41,577 nucleotides of DNA from Clostridia bacterium. Its GTDB lineage: Bacteria; Bacillota; Clostridia; TANB77; CAG-508. The stretch is from NCBI GenBank assembly GCA_017528375.1, contig JAFXOY010000110.1, positions 1 through 41,577 on the forward strand, written 5' to 3'. Positions within the stretch are counted from its first letter, which is position 1. Every line of letters begins with the position of its first letter. Positions 10,401 to 18,600 of this stretch are shown one piece after another. A program made the translations under genes and the position numbers. A model generated the notes under the pieces. The model was not told the DNA's origin. It was given only the letters and a program-made list of their open reading frames with translations, and did not search any database.

Positions 10401-13058
10401 GGAATATTATTATGTGAAGACGGTAAAGTATATGTTTCAAATAAAACAACAAAACAATGGACTTATGTTTCAGATTGCGATGGAGGAGAAACAATTACAA
10501 GAGTTAAAACAAGTAGTGGTGGCGGAAGCACCAGAGGTATAGTTTCAGGAAATAACAAGATATGGTTTGTAAAAAAAGCTACTGTAGAACAACGTCCTAA
10601 TGAATGTACACCACAATATGTTTTAGGATATGATTATCTTGTTGATACAAATGGTAACTGGATAAAATATGATTCTATTGGAAGTGGTTCATATACCGAT
10701 GTTGATACAGAAAAAATTGTTGCAAAGAATGGAGAATACCTATATAGTATCGATGGAAAACGTTATAAATATGATTCTACATCTGGAAATAAAGATAGAG
10801 AATGGAATGTTTCAGAACAAATCAAAGCAATTTATGGTGAACTAAATGAAGCAAACGTAATTAAATTTGCACAATTAGGAAATAAAGGATTAGTAAATGG
10901 TAAAGTATGGATTATAAATGAAAATTCAGATAGCTTATATGCATACAGTTTAAATAATTTACCTGATAGTCCAATGAATGGCAAAACAATTGTTGACTTT
11001 GATGGAACTTATGCAATAGATTCTGAAGGTGATTTATACTACTACGATAGTTCTAAAAATAAAGTAACATGTTTAACAAGAGATGAGTATTTAGTTACAG
11101 AAGGAGCATTAAAAGCTAACCATAATATTGTAAACTTCGTAAAAGATAATAATTTATATGGAACTAAGTTTAAAGATATTGCTAATGATAAATTTGCAAT
11201 AGATGAAAATGATAATGTTTGGTATTTCCCAACAAGTGGTTCAGCAAAAAATATTAGTGCAGAACTAGAAGGAGAGTTAAATCCATTCTATGGAAAAGAA
11301 GTTAAGAAGATGATTAATGAATCTTATCTAGTTACAACTGATAATGAAATTTGGTATGTTGGAGGTAATGTACCACAGTATGTAATGAAGGCAATGGATG
11401 AATCTTATACAGTAATTGCTGAAAACTTTACAACTGTTGGTTATGAATATGTTATTGCATTAGATTCAAATGGTAAAGTTTGGACATGTGGAGCAAATGC
11501 AAACGGATTATTAGGAAATGGTGATTACACAACAAATGGAGAACCAGTATGTATTAATAATATAGCTGACACAGAGTTGTATAATGCAAATGTTCAATTT
11601 ACTAAAGCATATTCAACGGGTACTAGAGTATATGCAATTGATAACTCAGGTAAAGTATGGTTATGGGGTAAAGTAGGAACTACACCTACAGTATCACCTA
11701 CATGTGTTACTGAAAGTACAACATCTAATTATTTAGCATTACATGATGCATATTATAATGATAATGTAGGAATGGTTGATTTCTGTACTAAATCATTAAC
11801 AAACTCTCAAGCGGAAAGTCTATGTATGAAAGATAGTACTGGGGAATTATGGGTTTTAAGTACAAATCAATGGAACAAATTTGCATCAGCATACAGAGTT
11901 TTAGAAGCTCCAGAAGGAACTAAAATAGTAGATGCAAACAGAGTTGGTGTGTTGACAGCAGATGGACATATATACACAACATATCCTCCAGCATATACAG
12001 CATCTAATGGTAGAAAATATGCGGCTAACTCTATAAAATTCAAACTTCTTTCAGGAATTGAAAATGTAACAGCTTTATATGATGGATATTTCACAAGATC
12101 ATCAAGCTCTCCATATAATTATACTTTTGAAACTATAGCAGAGACTGAAGATGGAATATATGAAATACAATGTACATATCAACAAAGTGGAAGTTCTATA
12201 ACAAACTATAATGCTTATTATTGGAAGATTAATTCTGCAACAGCAAGCATAGTAAAAGCTATAAAATACAAAAGTTCACCTGCTATGACTGGTTCAAATA
12301 GTACAACTATTTTCCTAGATGCAGACGGAAAATTATGGATATCTGGATTAGATATAGGATCAACTGCTACTAATGTAGTTTTCAAATGCTTAAGTACAAA
12401 TAATAGTACATTAATGAATAAGAGAATTACAGAACTTGATAGTTATGGACAATATGTATTTGTAACAGATGAAGATAATAATCTATATGTATGGTCAGCA
12501 TATGGAAATGATAGAGCTACTGTAAATCCAACATTATTTGATAAAGATGAAGCTGTAGAATTATTGTACGGAGTAGTAAATAACGAAACAAGAAAACAAT
12601 TCTATAAAGAATCATCAATAGTATATAAAAATGGTAAATACTATGAATTATCAAGTAACGGAGTAACAGAAGTTGAAAGAGACTATTCAAAACACTATAT
12701 AGGCGGAATTGGTAAAATAACTGAAATTGTTGGTGAATATGAATTCAAAACTGAATTAGGAACAATTTACAGATTAATTCCAACAGGTGTTGATACATAT
12801 TCAATTGAGGAAACAACTACAGTAACTGATTTCTCAACTGCAACACCAGACGAACCAATTCAAATTGATGGTGTAACAATTAAAAAACAAGTTAAACATA
12901 AAGCTTTAGATAACAAAGGAAACCTATATGTTTGGGATACAAACACAGGTCTAGACAAGGAAGTAACTGGATACGTAAACTTAACAGATGAGCATTTTTC
13001 TGTAGACCCAGTTTATAACCAAGGTGACGGATGGGTAGTTATCAAAGGTAGTAACTAA
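1413..13058 (+). CDS. Giant secreted protein: Cna-B/SpaA-like modules plus RCC1-like propeller repeats (3881 aa)
   Basis: The ATG at 1413 follows AGGAGG by 9 bases. Residues 1-35 form a clear signal peptide (basic start, hydrophobic core, cleavage near VFA-D). Residues of about 36-990 form an extended beta-rich region I do not recognise. About nine Cna-B/SpaA-like modules follow (roughly 995-2030), each with a lysine strand (INVQKTF, IVINKTA, VRVEKTL, VTIKKVL) and a closing Y-x-V-x-E strand. These modules often form Lys-Asn/Asp isopeptide bonds with a catalytic Glu. Residues of about 2030-3600 carry many RCC1-type blades with a G-x-x-W-x-W-G core (KLWIWGN, NIWLWGN, KVWTWGV, RLWVWGN), enough for more than one seven-bladed propeller. 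The C-terminus (VVIKGSN) has no LPXTG motif, hydrophobic segment or basic tail, so wall attachment is not evident. Likely an adhesin or surface-layer protein; the ligand is unknown. It is transcribed alone, with its own promoter and terminator. Confidence 0.85.
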   Translation: MKKLERNTIAKKLLAILLVIATILPYFPMSVFADNESSAGNSSIQFDAKWDSLREVEVGTTNDTFGSNYTFTLNGSSTGFQNVQLLLETDNAAGANDTITVRGITGATAQTSEGTGFAVINFGNINQGQEIGGQVSVKFVNSEQVTRKLTITLTGTYTDSTDGTTKSINMKKELTATVTPATVTTPYLADMTWQDYYSNGMTRYKTPSLVPDKTQISGNFGQNIGFYTNNFEATYPIKVYSYEKTQELKLDVTINRYTDNVSKLSDGYTIDWNGLDTDLGTPTVTTNDDGSKTYTFIKGTDNGSYNGATAFSLNKTYDIKITYDTPNTDPRNSNAEFRTFVSFESDLNTVGYKLEKQYNQNETAERLTTNRKLTDTRGINLYSYTPGENAWISVNASSSKIGSYSKITSSVRDNLKNGQTVNVNADIYIRFIDGVKEQNETGYINLAQPKLTYIGDDGRIKTLMLNANQMKIKTVSKSDTNRYDSEFVYDSTATPFDSTYTASDSVNEFTIKLNNFVSEAKPVANYYLDYDLNLSDSGLSATEIENIQSLSINFTTSNSAFIQGEDSFILNKEVIMSTNRYSYMEMELEGDFDTTSEKLNKAEEKTIKLKMFKNTDVMYDTETSRNYVVNENPIFYVEFPNSGSKYEYDIDPDDITITSSSNIQLDEENIDLVTIEGSDYLVIPCIGTYESYNDREVDISIKFNRTLLDASSTKTYIHTYMLTDNDNYFRESRNVNEFTKASGDESDVAYLATGSFNVVGINKLEAVTRVSTKGKIYEPNPSDGINNDETEKELPLIINSNQTVTYSSAIKSQNDTIKNATILSRLPIANNTDMEHTNIQLIENDYELPQEFYENHANKINGNAQGSPVTQTSLQNLNIVGVYKKITSGSVEESALDQSKYKIYYTTEANATFDSTSFVEYVPGGTNTDFANAKNIKVVITDPTETLQSGQSYVFKYEMTMPDAPGMVGAETAVQYTKSDNSTNTLYSPAAYVINGDESATINVQKTFENYPAGVIPEAYGVNSLAGITFKLQYYNKTTKQREFLKDSSNNDVTAVSDATGKATFASVPAGRYFLYEVTEFANYSGIGNVNIINAGLGETINYTADNKVKRGNITINKTWQGANETQGPVTFRISRVNAENETLSFTPMTITTDDNDQAFVRNVPYGTYSITEQEGQVGWVAEEANKQVTLNAEEKTVEYKNVPGKATLQIVKTVPKSETVDGLSFKVVGRSSMKKQDTLNIDVNSVITFKIGANDNPANVTIEKSENDTKATITITDLYLGYYTVEEIDIPVIEGTDDVTKYVGVGDNIILSENGGTGVINLVNNHKYAKIVINKTAKLKDGDQYYNISDLSGFQVRVTGHSFYDTTKQVNELLTLDEDGYAEIELEVGKYTVTEVPVDGYTAYYGPEGSRTTTPQEITLKENNETVTQEIYNEHTGVGYVRVEKTLEGVTDPQEVINKGIKFAVVGRNVANEQIGQTIEGTLKGVLIEINQIDTEKNVAYGISGPISVGGEYELQEVESTIPDYYEAYEPTEIQVTTANIQSNPNVVNINNEKSRGNLEMITTTNPEGGPLTGIQYSVTPVKINSDATYTATGTAQIVDGSNDAADASFAKLENIYAGFYAVELVADSIPEGWKGDVKQIVEVPSYNTGYANFEITQKKQARDNKVTIKKVLYDENDEIATNEYIENMQLNTNESFEVKITNVNTREEYYVFTSVANPGVITGLDAGTYTVEEVYKPKYTTLGYNEEVVVPPSIDDGTIEPQVAKQALENATFTIEEEGTTIKDVTLVIDNKVNKDFGFGGQDSKDNLSKLDVEEQQETFVTKAVIYVTDEENKAISGVKFQLLNSAGQVVTLTNMGSEFEIFDRKLTIKGLPAGVYTLRCTQYPEGYLKPDDKEVVVYSDATQVVRVEVQKNIPRGSITLSTVFYKKNGEPRYVTRSEYKVVDHATGELVKFVRTPSGNYKKSNSPEASPIITLKAGPVELQGLELGDYEVGIVGVKKGYGIIKDEPEYVTVEENVSKNVVTTVVDRTITQIDVGVTSTSYVDVNGDLYIVGYFGDTQYNKFEKINFPENVKIAKYYQASDNLVAIDTNGKAWFFGKENYDKTLSYYPNLENSMYRTIDGKLNIMKCLSDEGTLATAYQEGVRFVDVVKQGESTLLLDNQGRVWGLGKISGDGNSNEIAEIKPIQEFIDNGVRVAKFAKVKQSYGDSGTSNENCYGVIDTSGKLWIWGNASSYLLGTSSYVPVCISDTTDLNNVVIKDAAIGKYFALALDEDGNIWLWGNNSDIQSTIQGGTPQSEPTLLSPANFNGAKIKDIACGYTENSSVVAVVDEYGKVWTWGVQKYGELGYGAINSNFSIPRPSCISTITANEDTLKDAEVTNIVISPYASSKRVGTDYEYGAHVVALDKNNRLWAWGGSNSSGSAGQSMTPYVHKPQRLYSIYDEHLEYNLRFKKVFGNTSDHHYAIDDEGRLWVWGNNANNELGLNSSNIEVPTIVEIPGNPEIKKVDVTNNNAIILSEDGRVFICGYYGYTGDGQYKQRIAITEITSNFSSDIIDVATTGSSYIALDSSGYVWTWGDDSCGAIGRSSNTGTIYQPLRGDIVKISSDDTNGFAITNAGKVIKWSGTSSPSNLQSSSTFIDMVGDYMLDSNGHVWYYNGTSVLEPVTSSTSHNLNSKYNDSKYKIVEMFKVSNRDSIMLKDSNGDFWYQSSYSDATKLDTGIESIISVSNDLLVDKYGQIWSYDGSTATSIMATTKVENPAYGLKFDHLIANNLLAGKNNKIYNRTDFAEETETTSLWTDTKDTLRIEGKKMVASYGGSNYNYTNATVYLDENGKLWWYNSSNGYGGTYINKTLTCLNDEGSALHGVNISKIYGYKYNNTTEWYTFFALDDSGNVYSWGANYKGQCGNGSTTHVLSPVKLNITGIKEIKGFSYGSQGSSFAAIANDGSVYVWGENSRGLLGNSSTSNITTPYKINLGEGIKVKDIDLDSFSSSNNAFGILLCEDGKVYVSNKTTKQWTYVSDCDGGETITRVKTSSGGGSTRGIVSGNNKIWFVKKATVEQRPNECTPQYVLGYDYLVDTNGNWIKYDSIGSGSYTDVDTEKIVAKNGEYLYSIDGKRYKYDSTSGNKDREWNVSEQIKAIYGELNEANVIKFAQLGNKGLVNGKVWIINENSDSLYAYSLNNLPDSPMNGKTIVDFDGTYAIDSEGDLYYYDSSKNKVTCLTRDEYLVTEGALKANHNIVNFVKDNNLYGTKFKDIANDKFAIDENDNVWYFPTSGSAKNISAELEGELNPFYGKEVKKMINESYLVTTDNEIWYVGGNVPQYVMKAMDESYTVIAENFTTVGYEYVIALDSNGKVWTCGANANGLLGNGDYTTNGEPVCINNIADTELYNANVQFTKAYSTGTRVYAIDNSGKVWLWGKVGTTPTVSPTCVTESTTSNYLALHDAYYNDNVGMVDFCTKSLTNSQAESLCMKDSTGELWVLSTNQWNKFASAYRVLEAPEGTKIVDANRVGVLTADGHIYTTYPPAYTASNGRKYAANSIKFKLLSGIENVTALYDGYFTRSSSSPYNYTFETIAETEDGIYEIQCTYQQSGSSITNYNAYYWKINSATASIVKAIKYKSSPAMTGSNSTTIFLDADGKLWISGLDIGSTATNVVFKCLSTNNSTLMNKRITELDSYGQYVFVTDEDNNLYVWSAYGNDRATVNPTLFDKDEAVELLYGVVNNETRKQFYKESSIVYKNGKYYELSSNGVTEVERDYSKHYIGGIGKITEIVGEYEFKTELGTIYRLIPTGVDTYSIEETTTVTDFSTATPDEPIQIDGVTIKKQVKHKALDNKGNLYVWDTNTGLDKEVTGYVNLTDEHFSVDPVYNQGDGWVVIKGSN

Positions 13059-13088
13059 TATTTAATTCAAAATTAATTTAAAATCTAT

Positions 13089-13124
13089 AAAAAGACATAT
13101 GACATTCTGTCATATGTCTTTTTT
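13089..13124 (+). terminator. Intrinsic terminator of giant protein 1
   Basis: The stem AAGACATATGAC / GTCATATGTCTT has an ATTCT loop and is followed by a T run. It begins 30 bases after the stop. Confidence 0.9.
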
Positions 13125-13138
13125 GAAGAACGAAGAAC

Positions 13139-13465
13139 GAAGAAAGGGCGAAGAAGGAGGGACGGTTCTAAAAATTCGAAAATGACGGATAGATAGGTCG
13201 AACCTTGTCGAAAAAAGCATTGAGGAGCAATATATTAAATTCCGCAGGCTTACTGGCTCGTACTTGACAAAAGGCAAAAAAATTTGAATGATTTAAAAGA
13301 TTTAATGTTTTCATTTTTTTGCTTCTTTTGCCAATCTCGCCAAACTGCGCGCTCTGTGCTACATTTTAATATATTGCTCCTCAATGCTTTTTTCGACAAG
13401 GTTCGACCTATCTATCCGTCATTTTCGAATTTTTAGAACCATCCCCCCTTCTTCGCCCTTTCTTC
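13139..13465. repeat. Long intergenic palindrome, 101-bp arms matching at 99 of 101 positions
   Basis: The left arm 13139-13239 and right arm 13365-13465 are reverse complements at 99 of 101 positions by eye. The two mismatches lie in the GGAGGGACGG segment of the left arm. The 125-base centre (13240-13364) contains a weaker inner stem: CAAAAGGCAAAAAAAT pairs with a complement around 13311-13330 that carries a small indel. No ORF is inside. The outer part contains GGGACGGTTCT, which resembles the GGGGACGG core of the dispersed repeats elsewhere in the window. It could be a MITE or REP-type non-autonomous element, or could form a very long RNA hairpin. It sits between the giant gene's terminator and the prfA promoter. 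Confidence 0.85.
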
Positions 13466-13474
13466 TAAAACTAC

Positions 13475-13503
13475 TTGCAAAACGGTTATAATTGTAGTAT
13501 AAT
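13475..13503 (+). promoter_or_regulatory. Sigma-A promoter of prfA
   Basis: A -35 box TTGCAA (13475-13480), a 17-base spacer and an exact -10 box TATAAT (13498-13503) start 9 bases after the long palindrome. A GAGGAG ribosome site lies upstream of the ATG at 13539. Confidence 0.75.
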
Positions 13504-13538
13504 ATCAAAAGTTCAATTAAAGAGGAGAGATTATATTT

Positions 13539-14600
13539 ATGTTTCAAAAATTAGAAGATGTTGAAAAAAAATATATTGATTTAACTGAAAAAATTAGTGA
13601 TCCAGATATCATAAACAATTCTCAAAATGAATGGAAAACTTACATGAAAGAGCATGCAGAGATTGAGCCAATTGTTATGAAATTTAGGGAGTATAAAAAA
13701 GTTCAAAAAGAATATGAAGAAGCTAAGGAAATGATGAATGATCCAGAGCTTAAAGATTTAGCTGAAATGGAAATGTTAGAGAAAAAAGAGCTAATTCCAC
13801 AAATTGAAGAAGAATTAAAAATCTTGTTAATTCCTAAAGATCCAGATGACGATAAAAACGTTATATGCGAAATTAGAGCTGGTACTGGCGGTGATGAGGC
13901 TGCTTTATTTGCAGGAACCTTATTTAGAATGTACAGTATGTATTGTGAAAGAAAACACTGGAAATTAGAGGTTTTAAATGAGAATGAAACAGGTCTTGGT
14001 GGATACAAAGAAACATCTTTTATGATTACTGGTAAAGGAGCTTACAGCAGAATGAAATTCGAAAGTGGAACACACAGGGTTCAAAGGGTTCCAGATACTG
14101 AAAGTAGTGGTAGAATTCATACATCTGCAGCAACAGTTGCTGTTCTTCCAGTAGTTGAAGATGTTGAAATAGATATCAACCCAGCTGACATTAAAATGGA
14201 CGTATTTAGAGCTTCTGGTGCTGGTGGGCAACATGTTAATAAGACATCATCTGCTGTTAGATTAACACATATTCCAACTGGATTAGTAGCTGAATGTCAA
14301 ACAGAAAGAAGTCAGGTTCAAAACAGAGAATATGCAATGAGATTATTAAAATCTAGATTATATGAAATCGAAAAAGAAAAAAGAGATTCTGAACTTAGAA
14401 ATGAAAGAAAAACTCAAGTTGGTTCTGGTGATAGAAGTGAAAAAATTAGAACTTATAACTATCCACAAGGTCGTATTACTGACCACAGAATTGGAATGAG
14501 TATTTATCAAATGGAAGATTTCTTAAATGGAAATCTTGATGAAATGATTAATAATTTAATTGCAGCTGATAGAGCTGAGAGATTGAAAAGTGAAGATTAA
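13539..14600 (+). CDS. prfA: Peptide chain release factor 1 (RF1)
   Basis: RF1 recognises UAA and UAG in the ribosomal A site and triggers hydrolysis of peptidyl-tRNA. The protein is 353 residues, close to the usual 355-360. It contains the catalytic GGQ loop within [10 protein letters not shown] (about residues 226-235). It also carries the P-x-T stop-recognition tripeptide as PDT, in [15 protein letters not shown]. The long N-terminal helical region typical of RF1 is present. The PxT tripeptide and the absence of the RF2 SPF motif separate it from RF2. It is a single-gene unit with its own promoter; the prmC gene often found beside prfA is not next to it. It converges on the DUF2442 gene across a shared terminator. 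Confidence 0.97.
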   Translation: MFQKLEDVEKKYIDLTEKISDPDIINNSQNEWKTYMKEHAEIEPIVMKFREYKKVQKEYEEAKEMMNDPELKDLAEMEMLEKKELIPQIEEELKILLIPKDPDDDKNVICEIRAGTGGDEAALFAGTLFRMYSMYCERKHWKLEVLNENETGLGGYKETSFMITGKGAYSRMKFESGTHRVQRVPDTESSGRIHTSAATVAVLPVVEDVEIDINPADIKMDVFRASGAGGQHVNKTSSAVRLTHIPTGLVAECQTERSQVQNREYAMRLLKSRLYEIEKEKRDSELRNERKTQVGSGDRSEKIRTYNYPQGRITDHRIGMSIYQMEDFLNGNLDEMINNLIAADRAERLKSED

Positions 14601-14601
14601 T

Positions 14602-14638
14602 AAAAATAACATTTTGGATTTTCCAAAATGTTATTTTT
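14602..14638. terminator. Bidirectional terminator between prfA and the DUF2442 gene
   Basis: A 17-bp stem (14602-14618 with 14622-14638) and a three-base loop has A-rich and T-rich flanks. It serves the two convergent genes. The stop codon of the minus-strand gene (14631-14633) lies inside the right arm. Confidence 0.9.
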
Positions 14639-14888
14639 TATTTGCATATGCTGTACTTTCATAATATAGATTTTCAGGGCAAACATCTTCTCCGTTTGGC
14701 CACTCCACTGTGACTCCTCTTGGTTTTACTCGATTAAAATATTCTTTATCTCTTAAATTGTTATAAAACTTATTATTATTAATTAAATCTTTCATATCAT
14801 ATATTTTTTCTTTTCCATCCGCAAATTTTAAATATAAGCGTTGTTCATCTAATGCTTTAACTTCTGTTACTCTTGGTGTTACTTTCAT
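14631..14888 (-). CDS. DUF2442 domain protein, partner of the DUF4160 gene
   Basis: This small 85-residue protein matches the DUF2442 pattern: an N-terminal strand of the type 'VTEVKALDEQRLYLKFADG', a central KIYDMKDLI segment and a FNRVKPRGVTVEWPNGEDVCPENLY-type ending. The ATG at 14888 follows a GAGGGGGTG ribosome site. It lies 33 bases downstream of the DUF4160 gene on the same strand, and these two families very often occur as an adjacent pair. The pair has been suspected of being a toxin-antitoxin module, but I know of no firm biochemical function and assign none. The stop lies within the convergent terminator. Confidence 0.85.
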   Translation of the reverse strand: MKVTPRVTEVKALDEQRLYLKFADGKEKIYDMKDLINNNKFYNNLRDKEYFNRVKPRGVTVEWPNGEDVCPENLYYESTAYANKK

Positions 14889-14921
14889 CTATTTCACCCC
14901 CTCTTTTTATTATGAAATATA

Positions 14922-15188
14922 TTATTTTAAAGGATCTATTTTGAAAAATTCATTATGTTTTTTCATTACGTTCCATAATGATTCAAGTTCTTCTTTGTGT
15001 ATACTGATCCAAACTTCTATCATTTTTCTTTGTTTATTAGGTAATTTACCGCTTAAGTTCTTACCATTAAAATCAAACACAGCATCATATTCAGCATATT
15101 CAGCATGTAAATGTGGTAAATTATATTTTGCATTTTCGTTAAAATACATTGTAATAATAATACCATAAAATTGTGAAACTACTGGCAC
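14922..15188 (-). CDS. DUF4160 domain protein, first gene of the DUF4160-DUF2442 pair
   Basis: The 88-residue protein has the DUF4160 signature: MPVVSQFYGIIITMYFNE at the start, then PHLHAEYAEYDAVFDFNG, with a conserved His-x-His (HLHAEY) that could bind metal. The GTG at 15188 is chosen because AGGAGG lies 8 bases upstream (15197-15202) and because the family begins M-P-x-[IV]-S-x-F-Y-G. The ATG 13 codons later would cut the conserved start. It is the first gene of a two-gene unit with DUF2442, transcribed away from the second giant surface gene. Function is unknown; a toxin-antitoxin role is only a guess from the pairing. Confidence 0.85.
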   Translation of the reverse strand: MPVVSQFYGIIITMYFNENAKYNLPHLHAEYAEYDAVFDFNGKNLSGKLPNKQRKMIEVWISIHKEELESLWNVMKKHNEFFKIDPLK

Positions 15189-15202
15189 AAATTCACCTCC
15201 TA

Positions 15203-15651
15203 GATTATAGCATCTTTTGTTGTTATTTTCAACGATTCTTTGGGAATAATTGCAAAATTCAGAAAAAATAATTTGAATAAAAAATAAAAAAAGAGTGCAA
15301 TTATTTTAGAAAAAAATTGAAATTAAACATTATCATTAAAACACGTATTTTCAAGAATTGCAAGAAAAATCGTAAGACAAAAATCTTTAAAAACTGACAA
15401 TAAATTTTTATTACATTATATATTTTTTTATGGTTTAAAATATCTTACGGAATAACGGTCTTCCAAAATATTACAAAAATATTTCAACGTATATGTCGAA
15501 AATATTACTAAAAAGAAATGTAAATGTAATATTTTCAAATCTACGTATTTCCGTAAAATTCAACCCAAAAGACCATTTTTACGCGTATTGAAAAAGCTTT
15601 TTATATAATGTAAATTTAAAGTAACATCGAAATTTGAAAGGAGAAAAAATC
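15203..15651. other. Long AT-rich intergenic region upstream of the second giant gene
   Basis: About 450 bases without a convincing ORF lie between two divergent units. Near the gene it holds TGTCGAA (15494-15500), TCCGTAAA (15550-15557), the 12-base palindrome AAAAAGCTTTTT (15591-15602), a TATAAT (15604-15609) and the ribosome site AAAGGAG (15637-15643). No good -35 box stands 17 bases before the TATAAT. An alternative is TTGAAA (15588-15593), 17 bases, then TAAATT. I looked for c-di-GMP riboswitch signatures and found none. The length and the poor -35 box suggest activator-dependent control, which is inference. Confidence 0.5.
15494..15500 (+). promoter_or_regulatory. Spo0A-box-like heptamer TGTCGAA upstream of giant protein 2
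   Basis: This exact TGTCGAA lies 110 bases before TATAAT (15604). Together with TCCGTAAA 56 bases further on, it repeats the arrangement seen upstream of giant protein 1 (1256 and 1301, 45 bases apart). Confidence 0.35.
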
Positions 15652-18600
15652 ATGAGAAAGGGAAATGAAAAAAAGATTTTTGCTGGAAGTTTAATCATAG
15701 CAGTTATTTCAATTGCAGTAGCATTTGCTGCATTGTTTGCAATTAAGAGCAATGTAATTTCTAATATTGCTGGATTAAACAAAGGTGAGCAATTGTTAGC
15801 ATCAACTAAAATTGGTACTAACGGGTCTACAAATCCAGATAATCCAAGCAGTTCACTAGGAAGTGTGTATTCACATTACACAGATACATTAGGTGAAATT
15901 GCAATTGATAAAAATGGAGCTGGATATTGGAATTACAGAAATGGATATTGTTTAAGAAAAGGTTCAACATTAAGGGGAGGTACTACACAATTATATGACA
16001 ATGGAAATGCATATAATGCTGTATCTCCACAAGTAAAATGGCTTTTCGACAATATGGTTGTTGTATTTTCTAACAATTATGATGACAATTTCAATCGCCA
16101 AATGGATTTGTATAAACAAAATATCAAATCAAAACTTGGTGTTGATATTAGCGGTTTAACTAAATATCAAATTTATGAAGTGCAACAATGTGCTATTTGG
16201 CATTTCACAAATGGAATGAATGATTATTTTGGTAATGGAACTCAACAAGCTTATTATCAAGCTTTAATTAGAAATGCTCAAAGTAATTATTCATCAAATG
16301 GTGTTGCAAATGTTAGCATATCAAAATCAGCAAGTGCTGATAAAATTACTCAAGATGGAGATAATTTAATAGTTGGACCATTTAGAATTAATAATGAGAA
16401 AAATACACCATATCTTTTTAGATATTCTCATTTTACAATTAATGGTGTAACAAAAGGTGCTGGAACAGGATCAAAAATATTCCAAGCTGATAAAACTACA
16501 GAAATTAAAAACAATTCTTATTCAAATTATAGTGGAGATATTTATTTAGTAATCTATGATTACAAAATGGATACTCCAAACACAGAATATGTTTTAACTG
16601 GAGATATTAGCCCAACTGCATATTCAACAAACGCAAAATATTGGTATGCTAATGGATGCCAACCTGTAGCAACATTTACTAGAACACCATCTACTAATAA
16701 AATAGATGTTAGAGCTAAGTTTAAAACAGAAAAAACTATTGATATTGCTTTGAAAAAATCAATTTCAAAAGTTAATGGCGTTGAAGTAAATTCTAATAAT
16801 AATAATGTAAGCAGAAAATTTAATGAAAGCGGATATACAGGAACAGATTACAACGAAGTTGGTGTTGATGTAACAGAGTTAGCTAAAAAAACAAGCACAA
16901 ATGCTATATACTGGATGAACAAAACTCCAGTTGAAGTTGGAATTGGTGATGAAGTTGAATATTCAATTAGGATATTCAATGAAGGTGAAATTAAAGCTAA
17001 AGCTAGTAAAGTAACAGACTATGTTCCTGCAGGATTAAAATTAGCAGAAACAACACCTGTAAAATATGTTCATAACGGAAATACAACTGTGCTCGAAGCA
17101 CAAGATAATCTAGAATTTGGTTATAAATATGATGAAACAAATAATGTTTTATCAATTGGATTAAAAGGAAATGAAGAAACAGATTTCATTTCAGAATTTA
17201 ATGGAACAAACCTTTCTTATGATGAAATTATAGTAACTTGCAAAGTTGTAGAAGGTGCAACTGGTATTTTAACAAACGTAGCTGAAATATCTGAATATCA
17301 AACACCTTATGGAATTGTTGATAGAGACGTAGATTCAACAAAAGACAACTGGCAAGCAGAAGCTGATGAGAATAAATTAACTAATACAAAAGATTCTAAC
17401 GCTTGGAGAGATTATTCAAATGGAAAATCTGAGAATGCAAGGGACGGAGAATGGCATCCAGATTTCTTAGCACAAGATACTGGCTTGAATAATAATTCTG
17501 GTGATGATGATGACTTTGATAAATTAATTGTTAAGGGAGATTATAAATTAACTATTAAGAAAATTAATCAAGATACAAATGAAGCAATAGACGACATTCA
17601 ATTTGCAGTAACAAGAAAGACATTTGATGGACAAACTGAAGATTTAGGAACTGTAGCTACAGAAAATGGTTTAAAAGGATTTTCTGAAGTAATAAGCAAT
17701 AATGCTCAAGGTACAATTCATTATGAATTTACAGAAGTAAGAAATACTAATTATGTACAATTAATAGCCCCATTAAAATTTGATATTAGATTTAGAGAGG
17801 GAAAAATCTTAAAGTATAATATAGAATATGCAAGTCGCTCTTATCAAGGAATGACAGACACAGAAAGAGTATATAATTTCCCAGTACAAGGTGTTACATT
17901 AAATGTTAAGGTAAGTATTAATTACCAAACAAATGAAGTTACACTTGAAATTGGAAACAAAATAGTTCCACCAGCAGAATATAAAGTATCAATTAGAAAA
18001 GTATCTGCTGGAAATGGAAGAGCATTAGAAGGTGTTACTTTTGATGTAACAAAAAGAGTAAATGGTGGAACAGATGAAAGAATTAGTTTAGATCCAACAA
18101 ATAGGATTGGTGATACAAATAAACTATCAAGTACATTTGATATGACTAATGTTGATAAAATAGATTACTATCAGTTTACAGAAACAAGTACATTAGCTGG
18201 ATATACAAAATTAGAATCACCAATTAATGTATCAGTTGTAAAACATGTAGCAGATAATGAAGCATTAGAAGTAGAAAGATTTATAGTTGAATGTGAAGGA
18301 AAAAGAGTATTTGTAAATAATAATACAACAACAGCAAGCTTTATAATTACACAAAATGGAGTTGATTATGAAGTTATAGCAAATAAAGTAAATGATAATG
18401 GTATTCATTCTTTAAGCATAACAGTACCAAATGCACCAAGTAATCCAGTACCAGTTCAAATTAAAAAAATAAGCAAAGAAGATGGAACACAATTAAAAGG
18501 TGCAGATATTGAAGTAAGAAAAGTAATTACTGAAACACAAAAAGCAGAATTACGTACATTAACAGATGCAAATGGAACAATTACATATACAGACAGTGTT

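Noticed and set aside
15240..15640. c-di-GMP riboswitch before the second giant adhesin
   Set aside because: The conserved riboswitch words are absent from this AT-rich region.
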